Below, piece after piece: positions 21,345 through 31,809 of a stretch of 64,000 bases of DNA. The stretch's first letter is position 1. Each line of letters starts with the position of its first letter. This DNA is from Macrothele yani (Eukaryota; Arthropoda; Arachnida; Araneae; Macrothelidae): positions 70,394,971 through 70,458,970 of the forward strand of contig CM077022.1 in assembly GCA_039090855.1 (NCBI GenBank), in the 5' to 3' direction. The position numbers were made by a program, and so were the translations under genes. The notes beneath the pieces are model-generated. The model was given only the letters and a program-made list of their open reading frames with translations. It did not search any database and had not been told where the DNA came from.

Positions 21345-21623
21345 CATCTTACGCCGGAACGCCTGAGGACGGTAATTGCATTTTTCACGTTTACGTATTC
21401 TGCACAAAATGGCCTGTTTGTCCCTTGAACACGTTCCAAAGCCTTCTGGATTTCAGAGCACAATAAATTGTCTTTCTTGTAATGTCCTGGCATTCTGACA
21501 TTATTTTATTTCACTTGGCATCCAACCACACTTACTTTTTTATGCGCTATATAGACGTTTATGATCCGTCCTTAGCAATTGTCCAGCAGTGTATTTCACG
21601 AAACTTCTAAATATAAAATTGCC

Positions 21624-21833
21624 GTCCCCGGTGGCGCAGTGTCTAAGCGCTAGTTTATGATCGTTCGTCTGTGAAAGGTCCGGTTTCAAATCCCGTGAGG
21701 CATTGATATTGTGTTTGTCTTACGGCACTGGCTCTCTCCCTTCCCTGGAACCAGTGACCCTTAATTAGGGACGGGCTACTGCTTATAGCCCTTAGAGTTG
21801 CTCACGGTGGTCGTTAAACCCTCAATCAAAAAA
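21624..21833 (+). mobile_element. SINE-A, full-length copy
   Basis: Box A is slightly damaged (GCAGTGTCTAAGCGC) and box B is TTTCAAATCCCG. The body and short A tail are complete. Confidence 0.85.
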
Positions 21834-21868
21834 ATATGTATATATAATTTTCTCTTGATGGTTATATA

Positions 21869-23083
21869 CACAGTCGGGCCACATTATTGTGACCACCTCC
21901 TACTTTTGACGTCAACAGCGCGTAGCCAATGAAAGAAGGCAAGTGTCAAGAGCTGGCTTGGGGGTATATAAGGTGTGCTGTAGGCATTCTGAAAACATAT
22001 CACTAGTTGCTGTCATGGATAAAAGGAGCGATTTATCAGATTTGCAAAAATTGAGGATTATCGGCTTTCGGGCCAAGGGTGGCAGTATTTCTGGAACAGC
22101 GCAGTTTGTGAACTGTTCGCGTGCTGCTATGGTTAATGTGTATCGTGATTGGAAAAACGGCACCATTGCGAATAAGCGATGTGAAAACTGCGGAGCACCA
22201 CGTGCCGTTGATGTGAGAGTTGAACGTCGGCTTCGAAGGTGCGTGAGGCCCGATCGACACACTACAGCGGAGCAACTCACTGGCCGAATGAACCAGGGGG
22301 CTACCGGAAGTGTGTCTAAAACGACAGTTCAGCGAACCCTGCTGCCTATGAGGTTCCGACGTAAACGGATGGTCACTGCACCTATGTTAACGGAAGTGCA
22401 TTGGCATAAAAGGCTTATATTTTCACGACAGTATCGGAATTCGACCTCCGCTGATTAGCAAAGCATTGCCTTTCTCCGATGAGTCATGTTTTGTGCTTCA
22501 TCGAACGGATGGACGTTGGCGTATAAGGCGAGAAACATTGGAGAACAAACATTCTTCAACCATTGCTGGAAGAACACAAGCTGGTGGGGGCAGCGTTATG
22601 GTCTGGGGAATGTTTTCGTGACATTCTCTTGGTCCACTCCTACCTGTGGAAGGCACTATGGACCGAATTCGTTATGAACCTATCCTTGCAGACCACATAC
22701 ACTCATACATGCTGATTGTCTTCACTGGGGCGGATGGGATCTCCAGCACGACAATACGACGTGACACAGCTAGAAATATCCGAGAGTGGTTGGAAGAACA
22801 CGATGAAAACTTCAAAGTACTTCCCTGGTCCTCTAATTCCTCAGATTTAAACCCAAATGTGCATCTGGGAGATCACCTCGATCGTGTTGTTCGCTCTATG
22901 ATCCTCCACCACGCACCCTCCAGCAGCTGTCACATGCACTGCAGTCAGCATGTCTCCACATACCTGTGAGCACCTTCCAGCACCTTATTGAGCCACTCCC
23001 AGCCATTCTAGCTGCCGTCTGCTCTGCACACGGCGGTTACTCTGAATATTAGCTGGTGGTCACAATAATGTTACTCCAACGTG
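21869..23083 (+). mobile_element. Tc1-like transposon, family K, complete ends
   Basis: Both ends share ATTATTGTGACCACC, preceded by CACAGTCGGGCCAC on the left and its diverged complement on the right, each next to TA (21867-21868, 23084-23085). Length is 1.2 kb. Confidence 0.88.
22015..23050 (+). pseudogene. Tc1-like transposase, family K (catalytic Glu lost)
   Basis: From ATG 22015: MDKRSDLSDLQKLRIIGFRA, the helix GSISGTAQFVNCSRAAMVNVYRDW, then TAEQLTGRMNQGATGSVSKTTVQRTL. The frame breaks at a stop near 22458 and shifts to FSDESCFVLHRTDGRWRIRR (first Asp) and AGGGSVMVWGMFS. The second Asp box (LQHDNTT) is frameshifted, then ARNIREWLEEHDENF and SDLNPNVHLGDHL follow, where the expected NPIEHLW has become NPNVHLG, so the third catalytic residue is Val. 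Inferred spacing is 36. Confidence 0.85.
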
Positions 23084-23159
23084 TAGCTTTTATCTTAAGG
23101 ACTCAATAGACTGATGCATAGATATCATACAATCACCATCACAATAAATTAAGTACGCG

Positions 23160-26100
23160 ATTTCGTATGAGAACGCAGTATATGATGGCTGGTGCACAAA
23201 ATGAGGAGGAGAAGAAATATCCTGTGCCACAATAACCAATATTCATACGATATACTATCCACAATATCTGACCTTACAGAACTTCAAAATCAAATACTTG
23301 GACAGACTATTGAAATTTAACAGTTAATCAAACCCCAAAGTGTTCCCGTGAATCTCTCCTATTACCAAAAATTATTCGTCATATTTATACGAAAAAAGTG
23401 ATAATGGAGTTTTCCCGCTAATGTAAGAAAGAAACTGCGGAAAGGTTTCTGAAAATTCAGAAATCTTCTGGCGTACGAAAAATCCGTGAGATTCAGAGTT
23501 TTATTTCACGGAAAAAAATTGTAACAAAAATATGCTTCGTTAATTTACGAAAGAAATCACGGAATGTGTCTCGTGAATTTCAGAATTTATTTTTTTTTAC
23601 AGTTTATTGTATTTTGTGTTACCTTAAAAACCCGTGTACTTAAATTATTGTACAGGCGATTATATGAAGTTTATATATCAGTTTGTGGACCCCGTAAGAC
23701 AATAGCTATTGAGAGTAAATTTTATATTCAGGAGTTTTGTGAAATAATAAAATGTAGAGGTAAATTTTACTTTTTCGTAAAAGATAATTCAAAGTCATTT
23801 CTGATTTAAAAAGATATTGAGTTCCAAAGCATTCTGTTGTTTCGAAAAATCCTGATGGAAAAAATACGTAATTTGTAATAAGTCCTTCTACAGAAAACAA
23901 GTTAGTAAAATCATTCAATGCATTGATTATGACACGCTTTCCCACATACCAAAAATCATTTCTGAAGTTATGAGGATAATGGCTGTGGAATAAATCTCGC
24001 TCCTGTGCCCTGACCTTTTACCCCATTTCGATGATATTAACTAGAATTGGTTCAGTATACCTCCGGAACAACATACTAAAGTTTTGTTAAAATAGAAGCA
24101 TTTTAGTCAAGTTCTGACGATAATGGCTGTGGAATAAATCCCGCTCCTGTGATTATGATACGCTTTCCAGCATACCAAAAATTATTACTGATGTTATTAC
24201 TCAAGTTATGAGGATAATGGCTGTGGAATAAATCTCGCTCCTGTGCCCTGACCTTTGACCCCATTTCGGTGGTATCAAACAGAATTAGTTCAGTATACCT
24301 CAGGAACAACATACTAAAGTTTTGTCGCAATAGAAGCATTTTTAGTCAAGTTATGAGTATAATGACTGTGGAATAAATCTGGCTCCTGTGCCCTTTGACC
24401 CCATTTCAATGATATTCAACAGAACAGGTTCAGCATACCTCCGGAAGAACATGATAAAGTTTTGTCGCAATCGAAGCATTTTACGTAAGTTATGACTCAT
24501 AAAGGCGATGAATGGATCCTGCACCTATGCTCCCGACCTTTGACCCCATTTCGATGATATTAACTAGAATTGGTTCAGTATACCTCCGGAACAACATACT
24601 AAAGTTTTGTTAAAATAGAAGCATTTTAGTCAAGTTCTGACGATAATGGCTGTGGAATAAATCCCGCTCCTGTGATTATGATACGCTTTCCAGCATACCA
24701 AAAATTATTACTGATGTTATTACTCAAGTTATGAGGATAATGGCTGTGGAATAAATCTCGCTCCTGTGCCCTGACCTTTGACCCCATTTCGGTGGTATCA
24801 AACAGAATTGGTTCAGTATACCTCAGGAACAACATACTAAAGTTTTGTCGCAATAGAAGCATTTTTAGTCAAGTTATGAGTATAATGACTGTGGAATAAA
24901 TCTGGCTCCTGTGCCCTTTGACCCCATTTCAATGATATTCAACAGAACAGGTTCAGCATACCTCCGGAAGAACATGATAAAGTTTTGTCGCAATCGAAGC
25001 ATTTTACGTAAGTTATGACTCATAAAGGCGATGAATGGATCCTGCACCTATGCTCCCGACCTTTGACCCCATTTCGATGATATTAAACAGAATTGGTTCA
25101 GTATACCTCCGGAACAACATACTAAAGTTTTGTTAAAATAGAAGCATTTTAGTCAAGTTCTGACGATAATGGCTGTGGAATAAATCCCGCTCCTGTGATT
25201 ATGATACGCTTTCCAGCATACCAAAAATTATTACTGATGTTATTACTCAAGTTATGAGGATAATGGCTGTGGAATAAATCTCGCTCCTGTGCCCTGACCT
25301 TTGACCCCATTTCGGTGGTATCAAACAGAATTGGTTCAGTATACCTCAGGAACAACATACTAAAGTTTTGTCGCAATAGAAGCATTTTTAGTCAAGTTAT
25401 GAGTATAATGACTGTGGAATAAATCTGGCTCCTGTGCCCTTTGACCCCATTTCAATGATATTCAACAGAACAGGTTCAGCATACCTCCGGAAGAACATGA
25501 TAAAGTTTTGTCGCAATCGAAGCATTTTACGTAAGTTATGACTCATAAAGGCGATGAATGGATCCTGCACCTATGCTCCCGACCTTTGACCCCATTTCGA
25601 TGATATTAAACAGAATTGGTTCCGTTTACCTCCGGAACAACATACTAAAATTTTGCCGCAATAGAAACAATTTTAGTCAAGTTTTGAGGATAATGTTTGT
25701 GGAATAAATCTCGCTTTTGTGCCCTGACCTTTGAACCCCATTTCGATTATATTCAACAGAACCGGTTCAGCGTACCTCCGGAACAACATGATAAAGTTTT
25801 GTCGCAATCGAAGCCTTTTTACGTAAGTTATGACACATAAGAATGATGAAATGGATCCCGCTACTGTGTCCTGACCATTGACCCCATTTCGTCCATTTTC
25901 AACACGATTCGTACCCAGACTGTCCCCTACCACATACTAAAATTTTGTCGAAATCGAACCATTTTTACGCGAGTTATCGTGCGGACCGACAGACAGACAG
26001 ACGGACAAAGCGGGAGCATATATGCTCCTTCAACCTACGGTTGGAAAGCGTTAAAAGTAAAATTATTACAAACCTATTCAGAAAAATAATGAACTCCAAG

Positions 26101-26470
26101 AAATAAAATGACTAAATTCACCGGCATCAATAACGAAAAAACATTTCATCATCGCGCGACCAGAGTTCTATCTGATACGTGACTGCGCTACATGTGTTTT
26201 TCTGGGTCAGTGGCAGCACGCGCCGTGTAGGTGAAGACGAAGCCGACGGAGTAGAGTTCGATTCGCACCAGGGATATACGGAAAGGGACTTTTCTGAAAT
26301 AAACGGAATTGCTGACTATGGAAATTCTGTCAAAATACGGAAGTTAGAAGAAACGGAAATTTCCGTTAATAGACGGACATCTTCCGGCAATTTTGCTGCA
26401 CGTTATTTTCAGAAATTTTCCGTGAATTCGCACCACTTATTTTTTACAGTGCAAAGAAAAGAAACATTTT
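23160..26470 (+). mobile_element. Family H element, copy 1 (unclassified), with inverted 5' segment and tandem array
   Basis: 23605-23894 and 26050-26465 match 32630-32945 and 33170-33393 in the same order and direction. The first 0.44 kb (23160-23605) also matches copy 2, but in the opposite direction. The right end (cacttattttttacagtg) mirrors the left end of copy 2 (cactgcaaaaaattt), suggesting short CACTG-type terminal repeats. A 2.1-kb tandem array occupies the point where copy 2 has no extra sequence. No transposase frame was recognised. Confidence 0.6.
23930..26045. repeat. Higher-order tandem array, 523-bp unit of four shorter monomers
   Basis: Three nearly identical 523-bp units run from about 24012 to 25580 (frames at 24103, 24626 and 25149 are exactly 523 bp apart), followed by diverged monomers to about 25980. 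Inside each unit the phrase tttgaccccatttc recurs at spacings of roughly 140-230 bp, each with GGTTCAGTATACCTCCGG and AAAGTTTTGTCGCAAT. The array ends in a GACAGACAGACAGACGG stretch and the hairpin GGAGCATATATGCTCC. The repeated 78-aa frames are by-products of the recent duplication. Confidence 0.93.
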
Positions 26471-26509
26471 ACCACCAATTAGTCCAACGAAGGCTGAAAA
26501 TGGGCGAAT

Positions 26510-27155
26510 ATAAGAAATAAATATGAAAGTTTTGAAACTTGGCACACTTGTTTACAGGTATCTAGTGAAGATTATACCAAAAGTCCTGACGAATCAGAGG
26601 TGAGCTCTAACTGCCATCTTTAAAATTAAGTACGTTTTTTTCGGTTTTTCGTGAATATCTCAAAAGCCGTTGGACGTAGCCCAAAAATACAAAATACAAA
26701 ATTGAAGCTTACAAAATTTCCTACAAAAAGGGTTCTATTCACTTTTTTTGTATCTCTAATAGTTTTTGAGATAATCGAGTGTCAATGTTCTACTGTTTCG
26801 CTGATCGCTACGCTATCAATAGCTTATTTGTATGAAAACCCGTAGTGAAAACGTAGCGGTCAGCGAAACAGTACAACATTGGCACCCGATTATCTCAGAA
26901 ACTATTAGAGATATAAAAAAGAGGAATCGGACCTTTTTCGTAGGAAATTTTGTAAGCTTCAATTATGTAACTAATATTTTTGGGCTACGACCAACCGTTT
27001 TTGAGATATTCACGAAAAACCGAAAAAACGTACTTAATTTTCAAGATGGCGGCTAGAGCTCACCTCTAATTTGTCAGGACTTTTGCTATAATCTTCACTA
27101 GATACCTATAAACAAGTGTGCCAAGTTTCAAAACTTTCATATTTATTTCATCTGG
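26510..27155. repeat. Long palindrome, two arms of about 300 bp
   Basis: The left arm begins aaatatgaaagttttgaaac and the right arm ends with its complement. Shared blocks include ggcacacttgttt, cttcactagatac, cgaaaaaccgaaaaaacgta and cagcgaaacagta. The centre is only about 25 bases (around 26818-26845). It is a foldback element or a very long inverted-repeat MITE. It lies directly right of family H copy 1. Confidence 0.9.
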
Positions 27156-27159
27156 AAAC

Positions 27160-27926
27160 CCTATTTTGGACGGACTACATGTTCCCTTCAAGCAGCGCGT
27201 GCAGCGACTTAACTTCCTCCACGCAGTAAGCATTTTAGATTAAAATTCCCAAATCCCTAATTTATTTTCATAAATCGAAAACCAATTACCTGCCAAAATA
27301 ATAATAAATAAATAAAATTCGGGCTCTCAAAAGTCAAAACAACAATTTTCTTAAATGCCGTACCCCTCCTTTGTAAGTTCGTCTCATTGTCCTCTTCATT
27401 CTCAAAGGCTTCTTTTCTTGCAAAGTAGCCTCGCACGAGCAGATAGTGAACGCGAGAATGCGGATTTTCCCACGTCGAGAAAGAGGCAGATATTGAGTCT
27501 TTTCTCAAAACAACACATCAGCGCCAGCCAATCACAGCAAACCGTAACCAAGTTCATTGTACTAACTAATGAACCCATGCTAGTTGGAGGGGGAAAGTTA
27601 TTCCGGTCAGTTAAATTTTAAGCATTCCGGAAGTAAGTTTGAGCTTCTCACTTCTTATAAAATAAAAATTTCAATTAATGAAATGTTTTTAATATTTTTT
27701 TTATTTAAAATCAATTGCAGAAAGAACGGTGATAAAAATGGAGGCATTAGTAAAAATAAGGGTTCCAACTTCTACTGCATTAGTAAGAGAAACTGAGAAA
27801 ATAAAAAATTTTGCCCAAGTGGTTTTGATGCCTGCCCAGCTCATTGGGTTAGGTGCGCATTGCCCATGATAACTTAGAGGGGATATTGTTTACCACTCAA
27901 TGGAAAGGCGATTAAATTAGTTTATA
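27160..27926. other. No gene recognised
   Basis: No domain, RNA gene or repeat boundary was identified. The short frames at 27257-27508 and 27355-27621 overlap on opposite strands and lack any recognisable motif. Confidence 0.45.
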
Positions 27927-29137
27927 CACTGAGTGGCCACTTTATAATGACCACCCCCTCAGTACTTCGTTGGGCCACCTTTTGCCTTTAACACTGCGTC
28001 GATTCTTCGTGGCATGGACTCCACGAGATGTTGATAGGTGGTTTGTGGAATCTGACACCATGCTTGACGAATAGCACTTTCCAGGAGTGTGATATTGCAG
28101 GGTTGTGGATCCAGTTGTCTGATGGCTCGTTCAACTTCATCCCACAAATTCTCAATGGGTTTGAGATCTGGAGATTGTGGGGGCCACCTAAGCAAAGTAA
28201 ACTCACTGGCATGTTCCTGAAACCAATCCTGTACAATACGAGCACTATGGCAGGACGCATTATCTCGTTGAAAGTCATTGGGGTAAACCATCCACATGAC
28301 AGGATGCACTTGGTCCGCAACGATGTTTAGATATGATGTGACAGTCAGACGTTGATCAACACGAATCAAAGGGCCCAAAGCATGCCAGGAAAACATTCCC
28401 CAAACCATAACGTTGCCTCCACCAGCTTGAAGGGTTGTAGCAATGCATTTGGGGCCCATGCTTTCGTGGTGTTTCCGCCAAATTCTCACTCGGTCATCGG
28501 CATGGTGCAACTGAAAACGTGATTCATCGGACCACATAATTTGTTTCCAATTATCGGCTGTCCAATCCTTGTGCTCCTGTGCGAACTGGAAACGTTTTCT
28601 CTTGTTAACTGCAGACAGCAAAGGTGTTCGAACAGGCCTTCGGCTGCCATATCCCATCCGATGCAGTGTACGGCGAACAGTGCGTGCAGAGATCATTTGA
28701 GGGGATCCTTGATTAAGATGGTCTGTAATTCCTGCACTGTTACCCTTCTGTTGTCTGTTACCAGTCTGGACACTCTCCGTTCCGCCCGAGCAGTCACTAG
28801 TCGATGACGACCGCACGTTGCACGTAGAGACCCAGTTTTTTGGCAGACAGTCCAGTCTTTAAACACATTAACAACAGCTGCTCTGGAACATTTCACGAAT
28901 GCGGCGGTTTCGGTGATACTCGCTCCATGGCTCCGAGCTCCTACAATCATCCCACCTTGAAAGTCCGTGAAATCGCATTTTTTACCCATCTCGTCACCCA
29001 AAAATCACTTCTACTACTGTCGCAAGCACTAAGCTTTCCCTTTTTATACTAGCCTCGCCCTCTGGCTGCAACAGCGTGCAGTCATAGCTCATTTGCTTAA
29101 AACTGTCTGGTGGTCATAATAAAGTGGCCACTCAATG
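27927..29137 (-). mobile_element. Tc1-like transposon, family L, complete ends
   Basis: Ends CACTGAGTGGCCACTTTATA and its complement, each next to TA (27925-27926, 29138-29139). Length 1.21 kb. Just to its right begins a non-LTR reverse transcriptase fragment. Confidence 0.93.
27959..29001 (-). pseudogene. Tc1-like transposase, family L, DD36E spacing, single frameshift
   Basis: The start is MGDEMGKKCDFTDFQGGMIVGAR at 29001, with helix GASITETAAFVKCSRAAVVNVFKDW and second helix VQELQTILI. Near 28700-28740 the frame shifts; the remainder is open to 27959. Catalytic residues are all present: MWSDESRFQL, FQRDNASCH and DLKPIENLWDE, with 36 residues between the second Asp and the Glu. The C-terminus SMPRRIDAVLKAKGGPTKY is complete. 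Total length would be about 340 residues, as in the family. It is the best-preserved of the 36-spaced copies. A one-base frameshift probably inactivates it. Confidence 0.93.
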
Positions 29138-29139
29138 TA

Positions 29140-30990
29140 TAAAGAGGTGTGTGCTATGGCAAGTAAAGCTTGTGTACGAGTGAAAGGTGTTTTACCAAAA
29201 TTGTTTTCTATTGGTGCAGGAGTCATACAAGGTTGTGTAATGTCACCATGGATGGATGTTTAATATATGGATGCGTGCATGCGTGATGCCAAGATGGACA
29301 ATACTGGTTTATGTCTGGGTAATATCCGTGTGTGCAGATTGCTGTATGCTGATGACACAGTCTTGTTGGCAGAGAGCAAAAGTGTGTTGCAGAGTATGTT
29401 GTCCTGGATGTACGAAGTGTGCATGAAATTCAATAAGGAAAAAACCAAAGTTATGATTTTTGAGCGAGGAACTTGTTAGTACTGAATGTAATATATAAGT
29501 CTAAATGACACAGTGAATGAGTGTGTATTTAGGAAGCATGTTTGACAGAGAGAACAAATCGGATGGTGAAATTAGTAGGCGAGTGAATTCTTCATTGAAA
29601 GTCATAGCGGCTTTGGAAGGTTTTCACAGGAATGATGGGTTCTCGAGGGAGACCCGCATGGCTGTGTGTGAAAAAAGTGTAATTGTTCCTACTCTGATTC
29701 ATGGCCAAGCCTGACGAGAGGGGGAGGGGAGGCGGTGCTGTAGCACCGGGGCCCGGGCCCCTAAGGGGGCACAGAGCCCATTTCTAAAGTAATGTTTTTC
29801 TAATTATTATATTATGGTGTCCGAATGTTTTTCAAGATATACCGTCACCAGGGTTGGGAAGTTACGCGTAAAATACGCGTCAAAGTGCGTAATTTATGTC
29901 ATAAATGTAAAAAATGTAATAAATCCAAACCTTGCTTTAAATACAACAAAAAAACCCGAAGTGTTACAATGTTACTCGAGTTCCCATGCTAACTGCAACA
30001 CGTGCGTGGGTTACCTGCGGCAAATCAAACGAGCTCTCTATATTACGTTTTTCATTTCTTCTTTCCTTTCCAACGACACGCCACTACCACACATTGGGTT
30101 CTCCTTATTGCTTTGCTACTCACCGATACCACACACTGGGTTCTCCTTGTTGCTTTGCTACTCACCGACACAGATCTTTATGACATACAACGTTATTGCT
30201 AGTCATCAAAGGCTCCAGACAATTTTCATCATGTAGATTTTGTCACTTTGTGTTTCCCACCAGAAGCCGGCATCTTTTGTCTTTTTATTTTATGCTCAAC
30301 TCATTATTTTCGCATTGCGGCAATTTTTATAAATGAATCGTGTCTTTGTGCGCAATTCCCACTTCGTTTATTTTCCTTTATTCCGATGACCGATGAAGTC
30401 GTCCTGTTCACAGCGGCAACTTAAAAGAGAAAAAACAAAATTTAATGTTTACTTATGAGAACTCTTTGTGGATACTTTCCCAGAGGCTGCATCTTTAGAC
30501 GCATATTACACTCAAAAAATGAAAGGTGAAAAAAGTGATGATTATGAAAAAGTACTAAGAAAAATAAGAATGTCTGTCGGTAGATGGCGTTCAAGAGTTT
30601 TCTGAGAAAACTCTTTTCTCGAAAGGGAATGTTTATTTACGGAGGGGAGAATATGAAAACTTATCCATCGCAAAAAAAGATTGAAGAGTTGCAACCAGTC
30701 GGGGGGAGGAATGGTGGGTGGAGAGTAGGTGAGGAAACGGAAATATGGATTATGTGGTTAGTAGAGGATCCGAGGTGAGGGGGCCGCGAGATTTTATTGC
30801 ACTGGGGCCCGAGCTCGCTCTCCACGGCCCTGTGTATGGCAGTGAAACCTGGGTACTACAGAAGAAACATGAGGAGCCGTTTGTGTGCCGGACAAATGCG
30901 TTACTTAGGGGGGTTTGTGGCAAGAGATGTTCTGATCCTGTGAGGAATGACACTCTCTGAATCTCAGAGAACAACTAAGTGATATGTATG
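29140..30990 (+). pseudogene. Non-LTR retrotransposon reverse transcriptase fragment, split by a hAT-like element
   Basis: Translation from about 29160 gives SKACVRVKGVLPKLFSIG, IQGCVMSPW (the GxxQGxxxSP box), then CRLLYADDTVLLAESKSVLQ with the catalytic YADD, MKFNKEKTKVMIFER, YLGSMFDRENKSDGEISRRV and VPTLIHG. After the hAT-like insertion it resumes YGSETWVLQKKHE..LLRGVCGKRCSDPVRND. This is the C-terminal half of a jockey/CR1-type reverse transcriptase. Several frameshifts and the missing endonuclease make it dead. A second fragment of the same kind is at 59810-61450. Confidence 0.85.
29706..30832 (+). mobile_element. hAT-like non-autonomous element inside the LINE fragment
   Basis: The left end CAAGCCTGACGAGAG and the right end read in reverse CAGGGCCGTGGAGAG form an imperfect terminal repeat. 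Flanks ttcatggc (29698-29705) and tgtatggc (30833-30840) are an 8-bp duplication with two mismatches, in the middle of the reverse transcriptase phrase LMYGSETW. A 45-bp block (cacactgggttctccttgtt and neighbours) is tandemly doubled at about 30082-30172. No transposase is seen. Confidence 0.75.
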
Positions 30991-31459
30991 TGTAATGAAC
31001 TTTTAACTAAGATTTTCCCATTATCTTGTAGTTCAAAATATTATTACTGCGCTTCTAACAAGATTTACACAAACATAAGTGCATAAAAAGCAAATGTTTT
31101 TTGTTGTTAGGGACTGCAGGATGTGGTATCGAATAAAATCAGAATATACAAATTGCATCTTAAATATTACACCCCGGCAGCGCCGGCACAATTCAGCTAA
31201 TCAGTTAATAAAGAGATGCTTTTTTTTTTAATGTAATAATGTGGGTGGTTGTTTTGTTTGCCCCCTTAATCCCCCCCCCTTCATTTTCTCCAGTCTCGTA
31301 CTTCAGTATGTGTATTTCAAATTAAATATTACAGCAATTTTCTCAAAAATGAATAAATATATAAAAAAATGCACACCACATGCTTTGAAGTTGCATCTAG
31401 AAAAATCTTTTCAGCAACCCTACTCGGTAAATTTCTACCAACTGTGAAAACACAAGTTG
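30991..31459. other. No gene recognised
   Basis: AT-rich sequence with short homopolymer runs; nothing supported. Confidence 0.45.
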
Positions 31460-31531
31460 GTCCGCGACGACATCGAATCCGTGTCCCCTCACTCCAGAGT
31501 AAGTCGCTCTCCCAACTGAGCTACGCGGACA
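31460..31531 (-). tRNA. tRNA-like sequence, probably a pseudogene
   Basis: On the minus strand the acceptor stem GTCCGCG/CGCGGAC pairs perfectly over 7 bp and the D arm GCTC-agttggga-GAGC is perfect. The anticodon stem CTTAC/GTGAG encloses only six bases (TCTGGA), and the T arm (ACGGATTCGATGTCGT) has a mismatched stem in place of GGTTCGAATCC. The deviant box B and short anticodon loop argue for a pseudogene or a SINE head. Confidence 0.45.
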
Positions 31532-31809
31532 GAATGTCTCTCTGCAGATTTGTCGTCTTGGCACATGTTTTCACCTCTGTAGTACGTCACACAACAAATG
31601 TAAAATTGGACGCTTATTGTAGAGCAGTGTGAAAGAAGACACGATATGCGTAGCTAGGCTGTGCCTCTGAAGCTCTGACGATGTCTGGACTGATAGAAAT
31701 GAGAAGCTCATTTTCATTTTCTTCCTTTTTTTTTTTTTTTTTTTACTGAAGCTCTGCTTTTTAAATTTTTAAATTATTTTATCTGTTTTCCTTCACCGGT
31801 GTTCTTACA

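Larger units (their letters stand above)
19884..21591 (+). mobile_element. Tc1-like transposon, family J, complete ends, SINE inside
   Basis: Inverted repeats CACTGCYGGACAATTGCTAA with GGACGGA are at both ends, next to TA (19882-19883, 21592-21593). Length without the SINE is about 1.54 kb. Confidence 0.92.

Noticed and set aside
24103..25385. Three near-identical 78-aa frames on the minus strand
   Set aside because: They recur because the 523-bp unit is duplicated; 523 is not a multiple of three and the peptide has no known motif.
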